A stretch of DNA of 64,000 nt, taken from the NCBI RefSeq assembly GCF_900116225.1, contig NZ_FOZZ01000001.1, positions 434,001-498,000 of the forward strand, given 5' to 3'. The stretch is from Sphingobacterium wenxiniae. Its GTDB lineage: Bacteria > Bacteroidota > Bacteroidia > Sphingobacteriales > Sphingobacteriaceae. This document shows positions 44,476-53,860 of the stretch, piece after piece. The position numbers were made by a program, and so were the translations under genes. Below the pieces are notes generated by a model. It ran no database searches. It worked only from the letters and a program-made list of their open reading frames with translations, and was not told the origin of the DNA. Position 1 is the first letter of the stretch; each line of letters opens with the position of its first letter.

Positions 44476-44503
44476 ACGGCCTCTACAAAGAAGTAGAAGC
44501 CGT
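44476..44503 (-). terminator. Terminator of the His-tailed lipoprotein gene
   Basis: On the minus strand ACGGCTTCTAC pairs with GTAGAGGCCGT (one G-U) and is followed by TTTTTG. It lies 22 bp beyond the stop at 44525. Confidence 0.75.
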
Positions 44504-44524
44504 CAAATAAAAAAGTTTTATCGC

Positions 44525-45085
44525 TTAGTGGTGTGCGTGCTCATCCTCTTTACCACCTGCCAACGTAAACAATTCGGTGACCTTTTCTAGATTCGCTTTT
44601 GCAAAATCCTGAAGGACTTTATTAGTGTTACGTGTCAAGCGCGTGAACTGCTCTTTTACAATTGCTGCTTCATGTTGAACATGGTGCACATATGCTTCAT
44701 CCGAGAAAGCGGCCGTTACAGTTCCTGTAGAATCTGCTGCTGCCGGAGTCGCTTTAAATACTTCAGCCCCTTTGACAGGAAAATCAACCTGATTAACTAT
44801 CGCTATGCTGTCCAAACCCGGCAAAATAGCACCATAAACTTCTTTCACTTTAGCAGAAAGTTGCTTGGTCTGCGAAGAAGCCGATGCACTTTCTGCATAC
44901 GTAGCATAATCCACTTCATAAACTGCTTTCGCGCCTACTATTTCAAAAAACTGAAAAGCATCGCCATCCGCTAAGCTGGTATGCGTATATTTCAATTGAT
45001 TCTCCTGAGCCGTTTTAGGGTCACAAGATGTCAACAAAGCACCTGCACACAAGGCTGCAACAAATAAAGTATTTAATTTCATCAT
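44525..45085 (-). CDS. Lipoprotein with His-rich tail, unknown
   Basis: A 186-residue lipoprotein (LCAGALLTSCDPKT, Cys21). The rest is mostly helical, with a long stretch containing VHHVQHEAAIVKEQFTRLTRNTNKVLQDFAKANLEKV near residues 132-168, and the end GGKEDEHAHH. The sequence may form a helical bundle; the His tail suggests metal contact. No family recognised. It has its own promoter and terminator. Confidence 0.75.
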   Translation of the reverse strand: MMKLNTLFVAALCAGALLTSCDPKTAQENQLKYTHTSLADGDAFQFFEIVGAKAVYEVDYATYAESASASSQTKQLSAKVKEVYGAILPGLDSIAIVNQVDFPVKGAEVFKATPAAADSTGTVTAAFSDEAYVHHVQHEAAIVKEQFTRLTRNTNKVLQDFAKANLEKVTELFTLAGGKEDEHAHH

Positions 45086-45102
45086 GATTCTTTTCTTGTG
45101 AA

Positions 45103-45135
45103 CAAAAATATAAAATATATAATAAATATCGCAAA
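45103..45135 (-). promoter_or_regulatory. Promoter for the His-tailed lipoprotein (TTTG - 21 bp - TATTTTTG)
   Basis: On the minus strand TTTG (45135-45132) and TATTTTTG (45110-45103) stand 21 bp apart, 17 bases upstream of the ATG. Both boxes fit the Bacteroidota consensus. Confidence 0.7.
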
Positions 45136-45142
45136 AGTATTT

Positions 45143-45600
45143 AGAGCCTGTTTAAAATTTTATACGCGTCAAGAGAAACTCGTCCTCGTTTGAAACGAGG
45201 ATGCTCACTAATGCCTCCCCTCTCTCAAGATTGAGTGCAGCGGTATCTTAGGAGAACTAACAACCTAAGTTTTCAACTTAGCTGATACAACCAAGTTTCC
45301 TAGAACATGAGGGTGTCTCCTACATTTGCTTACAACAAACATAGGAGACACCCACTTAGGCCCTCGTGAGATAGGGATAGACTATTTGATATAACCAAGT
45401 TGAAAACTTGATTTATTGTAGTCACAAGCTATAAAAGCTTGCGAGCGACAGTAAGGATTCCTAAAACATAGACTTCCGAAGTTTTTTTAACTTCCGAAGT
45501 CTTTAGTCCCTCGTGAGATAGAGATAGACTATTCGATACAACCAAGTTGAAAACTTGATTTATTGTAGTCGCAAGCTATAAAAGCTTGCGACAGTAAGGA
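45143..45600. repeat. Mosaic of palindromic repeats with a tandem duplication
   Basis: The stretch starts with AGAGCCTGTTTAAA (45143-45156), the terminal motif of the element at 48389. It then holds hairpins TCCTCGTTTGAAACGAGGA, AACCTAAGTTTTCAACTTAG, GTGTCTCCTACATTTG/CAAACATAGGAGACAC and AGACTTCCGAAGTT. Two nearly identical 93-97 bp blocks (45361-45457 and 45508-45600) contain AAGTTGAAAACTT and CAAGCTATAAAAGCTTG palindromes. No gene is seen. Confidence 0.8.
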
Positions 45601-45607
45601 AAATAAA

Positions 45608-45652
45608 AAAGACTTTATTAGGCACTCCTCGTGGAGCCCCAATAAAGTCTTT
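45608..45652 (-). terminator. Terminator of ppc
   Basis: AAAGACTTTATT and AATAAAGTCTTT form a perfect 12-bp stem around a smaller CTCC/GGAG hairpin, 21 bp past the ppc stop. Confidence 0.8.
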
Positions 45653-45673
45653 CGTAAAAGAAGTGACGAAAGC

Positions 45674-48250
45674 TTAGGCTAAGTTCCGTCCCGCATTCAC
45701 CACACCATAGATTGTCCGGCCAATCAGCTTTTTATAAACAGCTTCCTGCTCCGCAGACACATTCTTTTTGTTCAGAATAGTGCGTATAGCATAATGCTGA
45801 ATAACCAACAACGGCAGAACGATTTCCTCGCGTGCCAATATCGATGCGCGATCGACAGGATAATCCTCCATCAGTTCACTTGTCTGGCTCAGCTTTAAAG
45901 TATATTTCTTTGTCAATTCATATTCATCGCGCAACATCGTCCAAAACTCACCGAACGTTGCATCCTTTTGCATGTAAGCGGTCAGGTTAAAATTGGACTT
46001 GGTCATGGACATCATACAATTGTCGATGATGGTCTTGAACATGCCAGAATTTTCGTAAAGATTGCGTACATACGACCACAGGTTATTGTCCTCTGCCCAA
46101 CGCAAAGCTGTTCCCACCCCGTAAAAGCCAGGAATATTCTGCTTCAACTGGCTCCATGAAGTCACGAAGCTGATAGCACGCAGATCCTCCAACCGCAATT
46201 CCCGATCCGAATTCCGTTTCACCGGACGGCTGCTGATGTTCACCTCGGACAACTCTTTCAACGGACTCAACGTCTCTAAATATTTCAAGAACAACGGGTG
46301 CTTCCGCAGATCCATAAACTTGCGGTGGCTTTCCTGCGCCATCTGGTCGATGATCTCTTTTTGGCGCGGTGTAAGTGTATCGCCCTCTTTCTGCTGCAGT
46401 TCAGATACCATCCCCGCTTGGATAAGTTGCTCAATATTGTGCTTAGCCGTTTCCAGAGATCCGTATTGGCTACTGATCGTCTGTCCCTGAATGGTCAACT
46501 GTATATGCTCATTAGCAATCTCTTTTCCCATGGAAGCATAGAACTTCTGCGTTTTCCCCCCACCACGGGCAGGAGGCCCACCACGACCATCGAAGAAAAT
46601 CAAGTCTACATCATATTCACGTGCAATTGCCGTCAATTCGATTTTGGCTTTGTATATGGACCAGTTCGCCATCAAATAACCACCATCTTTCGTACTGTCG
46701 GAAAAGCCCAGCATGATGGTCTGCTTATTGCCTCTGCGCTTGATATGCTCCGCATACACCGGATGCGTATACAAGCTCCGCATCACATCGGCCGCGCGCG
46801 ACAAATCATCCACCGTTTCGAACAATGGCACAAAATCAATCGTCAGGCTTTCTTTTTTCCAGCCAGACCACAGAAACAGCTGCATCAGTCCCAATATATC
46901 TGAAGCTTGCTGACAGTTGCTGATAATAAAGCGCTGTGCTGCCCGCTCACTTCCCGACTGTTGAATCTGCTTGAGCAGACCTATCACATCCATCGTATCT
47001 TTCACCAGCTTATCGGCATCTTCTTCGTATGTCAAAGATAGCTCAGAGAAAGGCATACCTTGCTGCTTTTCCGCTTCGCCCTTAGCAAATTGCTCTGCAT
47101 CCACCTGCGTGTCCGGATAGCGTTCGATAAGGTATTGGAAAGTGTTCCTAAGGATACTGCTGTCCTGACGAATATCCAAAGTCGTAAAATAGCACCCGAA
47201 AGTGATAACTTTCCTTATCAAATCCTCAACCAGATCAACAAATAAGCCATCATGGTTCTCATTCAGCACATCTTTAACCGCATTCAAATTTTCCAAGATA
47301 ACGGCCGTTTCATCTGCCGGGTTCTCCTTTGGGTTAAAGCTGTTTTCATAAAACAGATTCTGCAACGTGTCCAAGTATTTTTCCGTACCACGGAAAGTGA
47401 TACGGCGCTTAACGACACGGAAATCACGGTAGTAACAACGGAAAAGAATCGTCCGCAGCATAGCAGCCACCTTTTTCGTGCTTTCTGCCGTTACATTTGG
47501 GTTACCATCCCGGTCTCCTCCTGGCCAAAAGCCCAATTCAATCAGTTGTTTCACTTCTTCAATAGGCACTTCAAGCTCACTATCGATCTTGGATTGGATC
47601 TCCGATGCTACTTTATAAAAGACATTCTCAAGAAACCAAGCCAAACTTGCCGCTTCATCCACAGGCGTTGGCTTTTCCTTATTGATAAAAGGCGTTTTAC
47701 CCAATTGTTGCAACAGTTGCTGGATATTCGGCACATCATTTTCTTTCAGTGCCTCGATCAAATCCGTAATAATCGCCAATACCGGCCCCGGATAGAACTG
47801 TGTAGGGTGTGCCGTCAACACCAGTCGAACTGAAAAATCATGCAGCTTATCCACGATTTTTTTCTTCAGCTCAGGGCTTTCCTGCGCACGTTGGAATAAG
47901 GTCTGTAAAAGCCCTGCTTCCTCCGTTTTTCCAATTGTCTGAAAAGCAGAATCCTCTACCGCATCAAACAGTACAACCTGCCGTTCAATATATTGAACGA
48001 TCCGAAAAAGAAAATCCACACGGTCTTTTTCCTGCACATACTGCTCATATTGACCAAAAAAGCTTTCTATAATATCTTCAGGAGCTAATTGCGCCTCTAT
48101 CCCCTTTTCACAATGTGTGGTAAAGAACGGTAGGATTGTCCCTGTATGCTTCACCCTACGGAAAGGCAGGGTAAGAAACAAGCTCTTATACAGGTCAAAC
48201 CTCGTTAGCACCTCGTTGTGAAAGGCTGATTTTTTTTGACTTATCTTCAT
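45674..48250 (-). CDS. ppc: Phosphoenolpyruvate carboxylase
   Basis: An 858-residue cytoplasmic enzyme that converts PEP and bicarbonate to oxaloacetate, refilling the TCA cycle. The catalytic His motif is LTAHPTQFYPGPVL (about residues 155-168) and the second signature GFSDSTKDGGYLMANW (about 527-542), with the glycine-rich loop DGRGGPPARGGGKT (about 571-584). Length is close to the normal 880-900, in the lower range. The C-terminus ends GRNLA near the expected QNTG-type allosteric tail. Start is the ATG at 48250. Single gene. Confidence 0.96.
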   Translation of the reverse strand: MKISQKKSAFHNEVLTRFDLYKSLFLTLPFRRVKHTGTILPFFTTHCEKGIEAQLAPEDIIESFFGQYEQYVQEKDRVDFLFRIVQYIERQVVLFDAVEDSAFQTIGKTEEAGLLQTLFQRAQESPELKKKIVDKLHDFSVRLVLTAHPTQFYPGPVLAIITDLIEALKENDVPNIQQLLQQLGKTPFINKEKPTPVDEAASLAWFLENVFYKVASEIQSKIDSELEVPIEEVKQLIELGFWPGGDRDGNPNVTAESTKKVAAMLRTILFRCYYRDFRVVKRRITFRGTEKYLDTLQNLFYENSFNPKENPADETAVILENLNAVKDVLNENHDGLFVDLVEDLIRKVITFGCYFTTLDIRQDSSILRNTFQYLIERYPDTQVDAEQFAKGEAEKQQGMPFSELSLTYEEDADKLVKDTMDVIGLLKQIQQSGSERAAQRFIISNCQQASDILGLMQLFLWSGWKKESLTIDFVPLFETVDDLSRAADVMRSLYTHPVYAEHIKRRGNKQTIMLGFSDSTKDGGYLMANWSIYKAKIELTAIAREYDVDLIFFDGRGGPPARGGGKTQKFYASMGKEIANEHIQLTIQGQTISSQYGSLETAKHNIEQLIQAGMVSELQQKEGDTLTPRQKEIIDQMAQESHRKFMDLRKHPLFLKYLETLSPLKELSEVNISSRPVKRNSDRELRLEDLRAISFVTSWSQLKQNIPGFYGVGTALRWAEDNNLWSYVRNLYENSGMFKTIIDNCMMSMTKSNFNLTAYMQKDATFGEFWTMLRDEYELTKKYTLKLSQTSELMEDYPVDRASILAREEIVLPLLVIQHYAIRTILNKKNVSAEQEAVYKKLIGRTIYGVVNAGRNLA

Positions 48251-48388
48251 GTTTTAATTTAAGAAACTTCCCTTGTTATAGGTATTTTAAATAACAAAAC
48301 CCCTAAATTATGTAATTTTATCACCAAAAACAAAACAACAATAAAATTAACACATAAAATATAATAATAAATTAACAAAATAACAATA

Positions 48389-48577
48389 AGAGCCTGTTTA
48401 AAAATAAAATTCATACGTCATTTCGACGAGGGACGAGGAGAACCGAACGAAGTGAGCTCTGCGAAGCAAAATCTATGGATAAGCTTCTTCTCACAGCTTC
48501 AAAACGCAGATTATCACGTCGCTAACGCTCCTCATAATGACGCGTTTTGGGCTTTTGTAGAAATTTAAACAGGCTCT
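48389..48577. repeat. Non-coding element with perfect 14-bp terminal inverted repeats (AGAGCCTGTTTAAA)
   Basis: AGAGCCTGTTTAAA at 48389-48402 and TTTAAACAGGCTCT at 48564-48577 bound 189 bp. Inside is a degenerate palindrome (ACGTCATTTCGACGAGGGACGAGGAG ends cut here to key words ACGTCATTTCG and TAATGACGCG). The left terminus alone is found at 45143-45156. It lies in the 475-bp gap between two divergent genes, which holds nothing else recognisable up to the promoter. Confidence 0.75.
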
Positions 48578-48674
48578 AAGCTAACATTTTGTTTTTTTTA
48601 TCCACCTATAGATCCCTCCTTTGTCGTGATGACAAAGACAACGGACGCATAGATTATAGACTATTGATATTATA

Positions 48675-48706
48675 TTCGCCTTATAGGCCGAATTTATTTA
48701 ATTTTG
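48675..48706 (+). promoter_or_regulatory. Promoter for the FUSC gene (TTCG - 20 bp - TAATTTTG)
   Basis: TAATTTTG at 48699-48706 matches the -7 consensus; TTCG at 48675-48678 is a one-mismatch -33 box at the right 20-bp spacing. The ATG follows 19 bases later. Confidence 0.5.
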
Positions 48707-48725
48707 CAGTTCAGTATAGCTCCTC

Positions 48726-50921
48726 ATGAATAGAACGAAAGAAATCAGTCATTTCTTTTTCAGCCAATACTTTGCTGAAGGCTTAAAAATAACATTGGGA
48801 TGTATTGTCCCGGTTTTGATTTGTGTTTCTTTCGGGCAGATGCAGGCGGGTACACTTATTTCCTTTGGTGCGCTGTTGGTCGGTTTATCGGACACTCCTG
48901 GAGCACCCTCCCACCGTCGTCTGGGGATGATATCCACTGCTGCACTGACCTTGCTTACGTACATCATTATTGTCAACATCAATTTCTCTCTTTCGCTCAC
49001 CACCATCACCATTGCCCTATTGAGCTTTATATTCTCTATGTTTGCGGTATTCAATGCAAGGGCTGCCACCGTGGGCTCGATGTGTGTGTTGATGATGCTG
49101 TTCAGCGTTCGGGAGGAACTTCGTCCGGAAGACATCTGGATACACCTTGCTTATATCGCTACCGGTGGAGCCTGGTACATGCTTATCAGCATGTCCATGA
49201 TACAGATTCGCCCCTACCGCATAGCCCAGCAGGAGCTTTCAGAATCCATCCGCCAAGTAGCGGATTACATCCGTTTGAAAGGTAAATTCTACGACCCACG
49301 GGTAAATATTGACGACAATTATCTCAAATTGATCGACAAGCAGGTGGAGGTCAACACCCACCAACAAAGCCTTCGGGATATCCTCTTCCAGAGCAAGCGC
49401 TCCATCAAGGATACGACCAAAATCGGGCGCTACCTGACGCTCGTCTTCACAGATATCATTGACCTGTTCGAGCTGAGCATGACCACCCAGTACGACTATC
49501 ATGCTATCCGTCACAGCTATGGACACACCGATTTATTGCCGAAGATCAAGCATGTGCTCTATAAGATTGCCAACGAGATGGACAACATGGCGTACGGATT
49601 GAACGCCAACCGTATTCCCAAACCGCTCTTTAACTTCGATGCCGATATCGAAAGTTTGCGCCGAGCCGTCGAAGAAATCGAAAAAGAAGGTATCAATACT
49701 ATTCCCCTCAAAAAGATTATCATCAATATCCGGACGATGGTAAAGTCCCTGGATAGCATCTATGGCTACGGTCTGTCCAAAATTTCACAGATCCCCAAGC
49801 AAGAAATCGACTCCGCTTCACAATTTATCACCCGCGACCAGATCGATTGGAAAAAATTCAAGAGCAACTTAAGTTTAGAATCTTCCGTCTTTCGGCATGC
49901 ACTCCGTATGGCGATCGTACTGTCGATGACTTACCTTGTCCTCAATCTCATCAATTTCAACGCAAATGGAATATATTGGGTTCTGCTGACGATCATGGTT
50001 ATCCTCAAACCGGGATGGGGGCTCACGCAGGAGCGAAACGTGCAGCGGCTTTTGGGTACGGTAATCGGCGGGATCATTGGCGCTATTATTGTCCTGACCA
50101 TCCATGACGAGACAATCCTTTTCGTTCTCCTGGTTTTCTTTTTCCTGACAGCCTATAGCCTTTTCCGGGTCAACTATATCGTTGCCGTCCTGTTTATGAC
50201 GCCCTACGTGCTGATTATGCTCTCCTTCAATGGGCAGGACTCTTTCGACATGGCCAAGGAGCGTATTTTTGACACCCTGTTGGGCGGTATCATCGCCTTT
50301 TTGTCCAATTACCTGATTTTCCCCAACTGGGACAGCACCCAGTTCCGGGACAATATGCGCAATCTACTTATCGCCAACTACAACTACCTGACGAAAGCCC
50401 TGCAGATGCTAAACGGCGAGGAACTCACCATAACGGATTATAAATTAGCCCGAAAAGAGGTCTACATCGCCTCGGCCAATATGGGTTCTACTTTCCATCG
50501 AATGCTGACAGAGCCGAAGTGGCGCCAAAAATACACGAAGGAAGTCAACAGGTTCGTTATACTGAGCCATATCTTTTCTTCGCATGTCGCCAACTTCCTG
50601 GTGCAGGTACACGAGGCCGACAATAGTGTCTACAATAAGGAACATGTGCGTCTGCTCCGCAAGATCTTGACAGAAACCGACAAGACAATAGCGCTGCTAC
50701 CACAAAACGAACAACACCCCTTTGCTCCTCTCAACCATTACCCTGAGCTCAAACAGGCAGGAGAAGATGAAGAGGAGGACAGTATATTGATTATGGAACA
50801 GCTGCAGTTTTTAAATAAAATTGCGAGCGACATCTATAAGGTGACACAGGAGCTTGACCATGAGCCTGAAAATACGCAACTCCTCATAAAAACAAACACG
50901 AAAAATGCAGAATCATTTTGA
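48726..50921 (+). CDS. FUSC family inner-membrane protein (YccS/AaeB-like)
   Basis: A 731-residue protein with two blocks of five or six membrane helices (about residues 20-170 and 395-540), each followed by a cytoplasmic helical region. The second block begins RHALRMAIVLSMTYLVLNLINFNANGIYWVLLTIMVILKPG, the fusaric-acid-resistance signature. The family exports aromatic acids or other toxic compounds, usually with an HlyD-type partner, which is absent here. Its last codons overlap the next gene by 17 bp, so the two are translationally linked. Confidence 0.88.
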   Translation: MNRTKEISHFFFSQYFAEGLKITLGCIVPVLICVSFGQMQAGTLISFGALLVGLSDTPGAPSHRRLGMISTAALTLLTYIIIVNINFSLSLTTITIALLSFIFSMFAVFNARAATVGSMCVLMMLFSVREELRPEDIWIHLAYIATGGAWYMLISMSMIQIRPYRIAQQELSESIRQVADYIRLKGKFYDPRVNIDDNYLKLIDKQVEVNTHQQSLRDILFQSKRSIKDTTKIGRYLTLVFTDIIDLFELSMTTQYDYHAIRHSYGHTDLLPKIKHVLYKIANEMDNMAYGLNANRIPKPLFNFDADIESLRRAVEEIEKEGINTIPLKKIIINIRTMVKSLDSIYGYGLSKISQIPKQEIDSASQFITRDQIDWKKFKSNLSLESSVFRHALRMAIVLSMTYLVLNLINFNANGIYWVLLTIMVILKPGWGLTQERNVQRLLGTVIGGIIGAIIVLTIHDETILFVLLVFFFLTAYSLFRVNYIVAVLFMTPYVLIMLSFNGQDSFDMAKERIFDTLLGGIIAFLSNYLIFPNWDSTQFRDNMRNLLIANYNYLTKALQMLNGEELTITDYKLARKEVYIASANMGSTFHRMLTEPKWRQKYTKEVNRFVILSHIFSSHVANFLVQVHEADNSVYNKEHVRLLRKILTETDKTIALLPQNEQHPFAPLNHYPELKQAGEDEEEDSILIMEQLQFLNKIASDIYKVTQELDHEPENTQLLIKTNTKNAESF

Positions 50922-51879
50922 TATATTGATTATTGGCGGAGGCCCTATAGGCCTGGCGTGCGGCATAGAAGCACAAAAAGCTGGCTTATCCCACATCATT
51001 CTGGAGAAAGGTTGTCTGGTGAATTCCCTATACAACTACCCCATCAACATGACTTTCTTTTCCTCTTCCGAACGCTTAGAGATCGGTGATACACCTTTTG
51101 TAACAACCCTTCCAAAGCCAAAGCGTGCCGAAGCACTGGAGTACTACAGGCGTATAGATCAAAAATTCCAGCTGAATACCCGCCTCTTTGAAGAAGTCTT
51201 ATCGGTCGAAAAGGAAAACGGCTATTTTACGGTGCAAAGCAGCAAGGGGCAATACACCGCTGCTCACGTTATCGTAGCAACCGGATTTTACGATATCCCG
51301 ATGCCGCTGAACATCCCGGGAGAAGATTTGCCGAAGGTGAGCCATTATTACAAAGATCCGCATTTCTACGCCAATCAGCATGTCGTAGTGGTCGGGGCGA
51401 GCAATTCTTCTGTGGATGCAGCTTTAGAAACTTTCAGAAAAGGAGCTAAGGTAACCATGGTGGTGCGTGGCCCAGAGATAGGCCCAAGGGTGAAATATTG
51501 GGTTAAACCGGATATAGAAAACCGAATTGCCTGTGGAGAGGTCGATATCTATTACCAAAGTCAGCTCACCGAAATAAAGGAAAATTCCGTACAGATCCAA
51601 ACACCGCATGGTGCCGTAGAAATTCCGAATGATTTTGTATTGGCATTGACAGGCTATCAGCCGAATTTTGCATTCTTAAAGAAAATCGGTATCCATGTTC
51701 CACATGAAAGCCCGAAGATTCCGACACACGATCCCGAGACCATGGAAACCAATGTTCCCAATCTCTATCTAGCTGGCGTGGTCTGCGGTGGGCTGAACAC
51801 CCATCTGTGGTTTATTGAGAACTCACGTGTACATGCGGAGATCATCATCCGCCATATACAGCGGCGAACAGGCGCTTAG
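50905..51879 (+). CDS. ypdA: YpdA family bacillithiol disulfide reductase-like flavoprotein
   Basis: A 324-residue two-dinucleotide-binding flavoprotein. The FAD site is ILIIGGGPIGLACGIEA (residues 6-22), the NAD(P) site VVVVGASNSSVDAALETFRKGA (about residues 150-171). The redox-active CxxC of thioredoxin reductase is absent, as in YpdA. ALTGYQPNFAFLKKIGI and YLAGVVCGGLNTHLWFIEN are family typical. It should reduce bacillithiol disulfide with NADPH. It starts within the end of the FUSC gene. Confidence 0.9.
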   Translation: MQNHFDILIIGGGPIGLACGIEAQKAGLSHIILEKGCLVNSLYNYPINMTFFSSSERLEIGDTPFVTTLPKPKRAEALEYYRRIDQKFQLNTRLFEEVLSVEKENGYFTVQSSKGQYTAAHVIVATGFYDIPMPLNIPGEDLPKVSHYYKDPHFYANQHVVVVGASNSSVDAALETFRKGAKVTMVVRGPEIGPRVKYWVKPDIENRIACGEVDIYYQSQLTEIKENSVQIQTPHGAVEIPNDFVLALTGYQPNFAFLKKIGIHVPHESPKIPTHDPETMETNVPNLYLAGVVCGGLNTHLWFIENSRVHAEIIIRHIQRRTGA

Positions 51880-52487
51880 GCCTTCAACCCTCTGACGAAG
51901 ATGGACACCATCTTCTTCTGCTTATGGAGTATCATGTCAAAATCGTCTGGCGACGGGAAGAAACAATCGTTCATTTCCTGGTTCAATATTCCAGCTTTCA
52001 TGCCCATCTGTGCGAAAAGTAAAAGTTCAGCGGTTTCTTGGATATCATCAACCTGCAGCTCACCTTTATCCACACCAATTTTCAATATTTTGGCAAACAG
52101 TTCCTTCGCTTTCTCAAAGAAAGGCCCAAGACTTTTACCTACCTCACCCGGATTCTGCATAAAGAATGAGGAGGAATACTCAAAAAGGTTGTAGTTCTCC
52201 TTCATCAGATCCATGCGGCTTTCCAAAACAAACATCAAGGCCTTCTCCACATCCTGACTCTTCTCCAGAAATTCTTCATTCTTCTGGATCATCTCGTTCA
52301 CCACATATTCCATCACCGCAGTGTACAGACTATGCTTATCCGGAAAGTAGTAATACAATAACGCTTTTGAGAAAGAAAGGTCTTTGGCAATCTCGGCCAT
52401 CGTAGTCTTAGCCATCCCAAAATGGGCAAACCGACGCTTGGCCACTTCTAAAATTTTCGCTCGTTTAATATCTACATTCTTAGCCAT
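51876..52487 (-). CDS. TetR family transcriptional regulator
   Basis: A 203-residue regulator with an N-terminal TetR helix-turn-helix: AKRRFAHFGMAKTTMAEIAKDLSFSKALLYYYFPDKHSLY (about residues 15-55). The C-terminal ligand-binding domain shows no known type. Its 3' end overlaps the ypdA stop by 4 bp, tail to tail. It is divergent from murB with a 95-bp gap containing TATCTTTA. Control of the FUSC/ypdA pair is possible by proximity but not shown by an operator. Confidence 0.9.
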   Translation of the reverse strand: MAKNVDIKRAKILEVAKRRFAHFGMAKTTMAEIAKDLSFSKALLYYYFPDKHSLYTAVMEYVVNEMIQKNEEFLEKSQDVEKALMFVLESRMDLMKENYNLFEYSSSFFMQNPGEVGKSLGPFFEKAKELFAKILKIGVDKGELQVDDIQETAELLLFAQMGMKAGILNQEMNDCFFPSPDDFDMILHKQKKMVSIFVRGLKA

Positions 52488-52582
52488 ATTCTTCTTTAAT
52501 CAAGCAGGTTTATATTATCTTTACACCACAAAGATAAAGTTAATTCTTTTTTTGAACATTTAAAAGAATTAGTCAAGGTAAA

Positions 52583-53599
52583 ATGACATATCACATTCAA
52601 GAAAACGTATCCTTAAAGCCATTCAACACCTTTGGCGTTGACGCTAAAGCCAATCAATTCATCAAAGTCGAAGACGAGAACATTCTAAAAGAGCTCCATA
52701 GTGCAGGGCTTTTCGAGAGACAGTTCTTTGTTTTGGGCGGAGGCAGCAATGTGCTTTTCACCCGAGATTACGAGGGGCTGATCCTCCAAATCGCCACAAA
52801 AGGAATTACGCATTTTATCGAAGGCAATTATATCTATGTAACAGCCAAAGGCGGCGAAGTCTGGAACGAATTTGTCTGGCATTGTGTCGAGCGCGGTTTT
52901 GCCGGCGTGGAGAATATGGCCCTGATTCCGGGTACGGTGGGAGCTTCACCCGTACAGAATATTGGTGCTTACGGTACTGAACTGATGGACATTTTCTATT
53001 CCTGCCAAGCTTTCGACACCTTGACGGGCGAGTTTACAACTTTTCAAAATGCCGACTGCCAGTTCACCTATCGAGATAGCATTTTCAAATCACAATATAA
53101 AGGACAGTATATCATCACCTCGGTCACCTACAAACTGGCCGTGAACCACCGCATCAATACTTCGTACGGCGCGATCGAGTCTGAATTGAAACAACGCCAT
53201 ATCAATACCCCTACTATAAAAGATATTGCCGAAGTAGTCTCCCATATCCGTGTAGAAAAGCTTCCTGATCCATCCACGATAGGCAATGCCGGTAGTTTCT
53301 TCAAAAATCCGATCATTAGCGAAGGGCAATTCCAACAACTACAGCAAGCATTTCCCGATATCGTCTTCTACCCGATGGCGGACCAGCGCGTCAAACTGGC
53401 TGCAGGCTGGCTGATCGAACAGTGTGGATGGAAGGGCAAAGTGGATGGAAATGTGGCCGTTTGGAAGAATCAAGCTTTGGTTCTGACGAACCCGGGACAG
53501 GCAAATGGATCGGAAATTTACAGTACATCGTCCAAAATAGTGAACGATATTCAACAAAAGTTTGGCATCGAGCTGGAACGCGAAGTCAATATTCTTTAA
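52583..53599 (+). CDS. murB: UDP-N-acetylenolpyruvoylglucosamine reductase
   Basis: A 338-residue cytoplasmic flavoenzyme of the short-loop type I MurB branch; it makes UDP-MurNAc for peptidoglycan with NADPH. FAD-binding stretches are VLGGGSNVLFTRDYEG (about residues 49-64) and LIPGTVGASPVQNIGAYG (about 113-130). The catalytic Ser lies in IGNAGSFFKNPI (about 232-243) and the final Glu in GQANGSEIYSTS. The N-terminus NVSLKPFNTFGVDAKA is canonical. Single gene. Confidence 0.97.
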   Translation: MTYHIQENVSLKPFNTFGVDAKANQFIKVEDENILKELHSAGLFERQFFVLGGGSNVLFTRDYEGLILQIATKGITHFIEGNYIYVTAKGGEVWNEFVWHCVERGFAGVENMALIPGTVGASPVQNIGAYGTELMDIFYSCQAFDTLTGEFTTFQNADCQFTYRDSIFKSQYKGQYIITSVTYKLAVNHRINTSYGAIESELKQRHINTPTIKDIAEVVSHIRVEKLPDPSTIGNAGSFFKNPIISEGQFQQLQQAFPDIVFYPMADQRVKLAAGWLIEQCGWKGKVDGNVAVWKNQALVLTNPGQANGSEIYSTSSKIVNDIQQKFGIELEREVNIL

Positions 53600-53860
53600 T
53601 TTTTTTCAACAAATGTGAAATAAAATTATCAACAACCATAAACCCAACCTATCCCTTTGGTAATTAAAGGGTTATTTACTGGCACAGCACCTTCTTCTTA
53701 ACGCAAGTTTAACCATTATTTCTCTTAGACTTAACGAAAATCGAAAAGTTTAGCACGGCGTTTGCAAACGTTTGTGTGAAACCGTATTTCATGTAAATGA
53801 TTTACACAAAAAGTTGGAGATCAGTCAACATAATGGTAAAACTTTTAAATCCAGTATAGT

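Noticed and set aside
45143..45600. CRISPR array
   Set aside because: Repeats are palindromic modules of different types and two 95-bp blocks; there is no regular repeat-spacer pattern and no cas gene.
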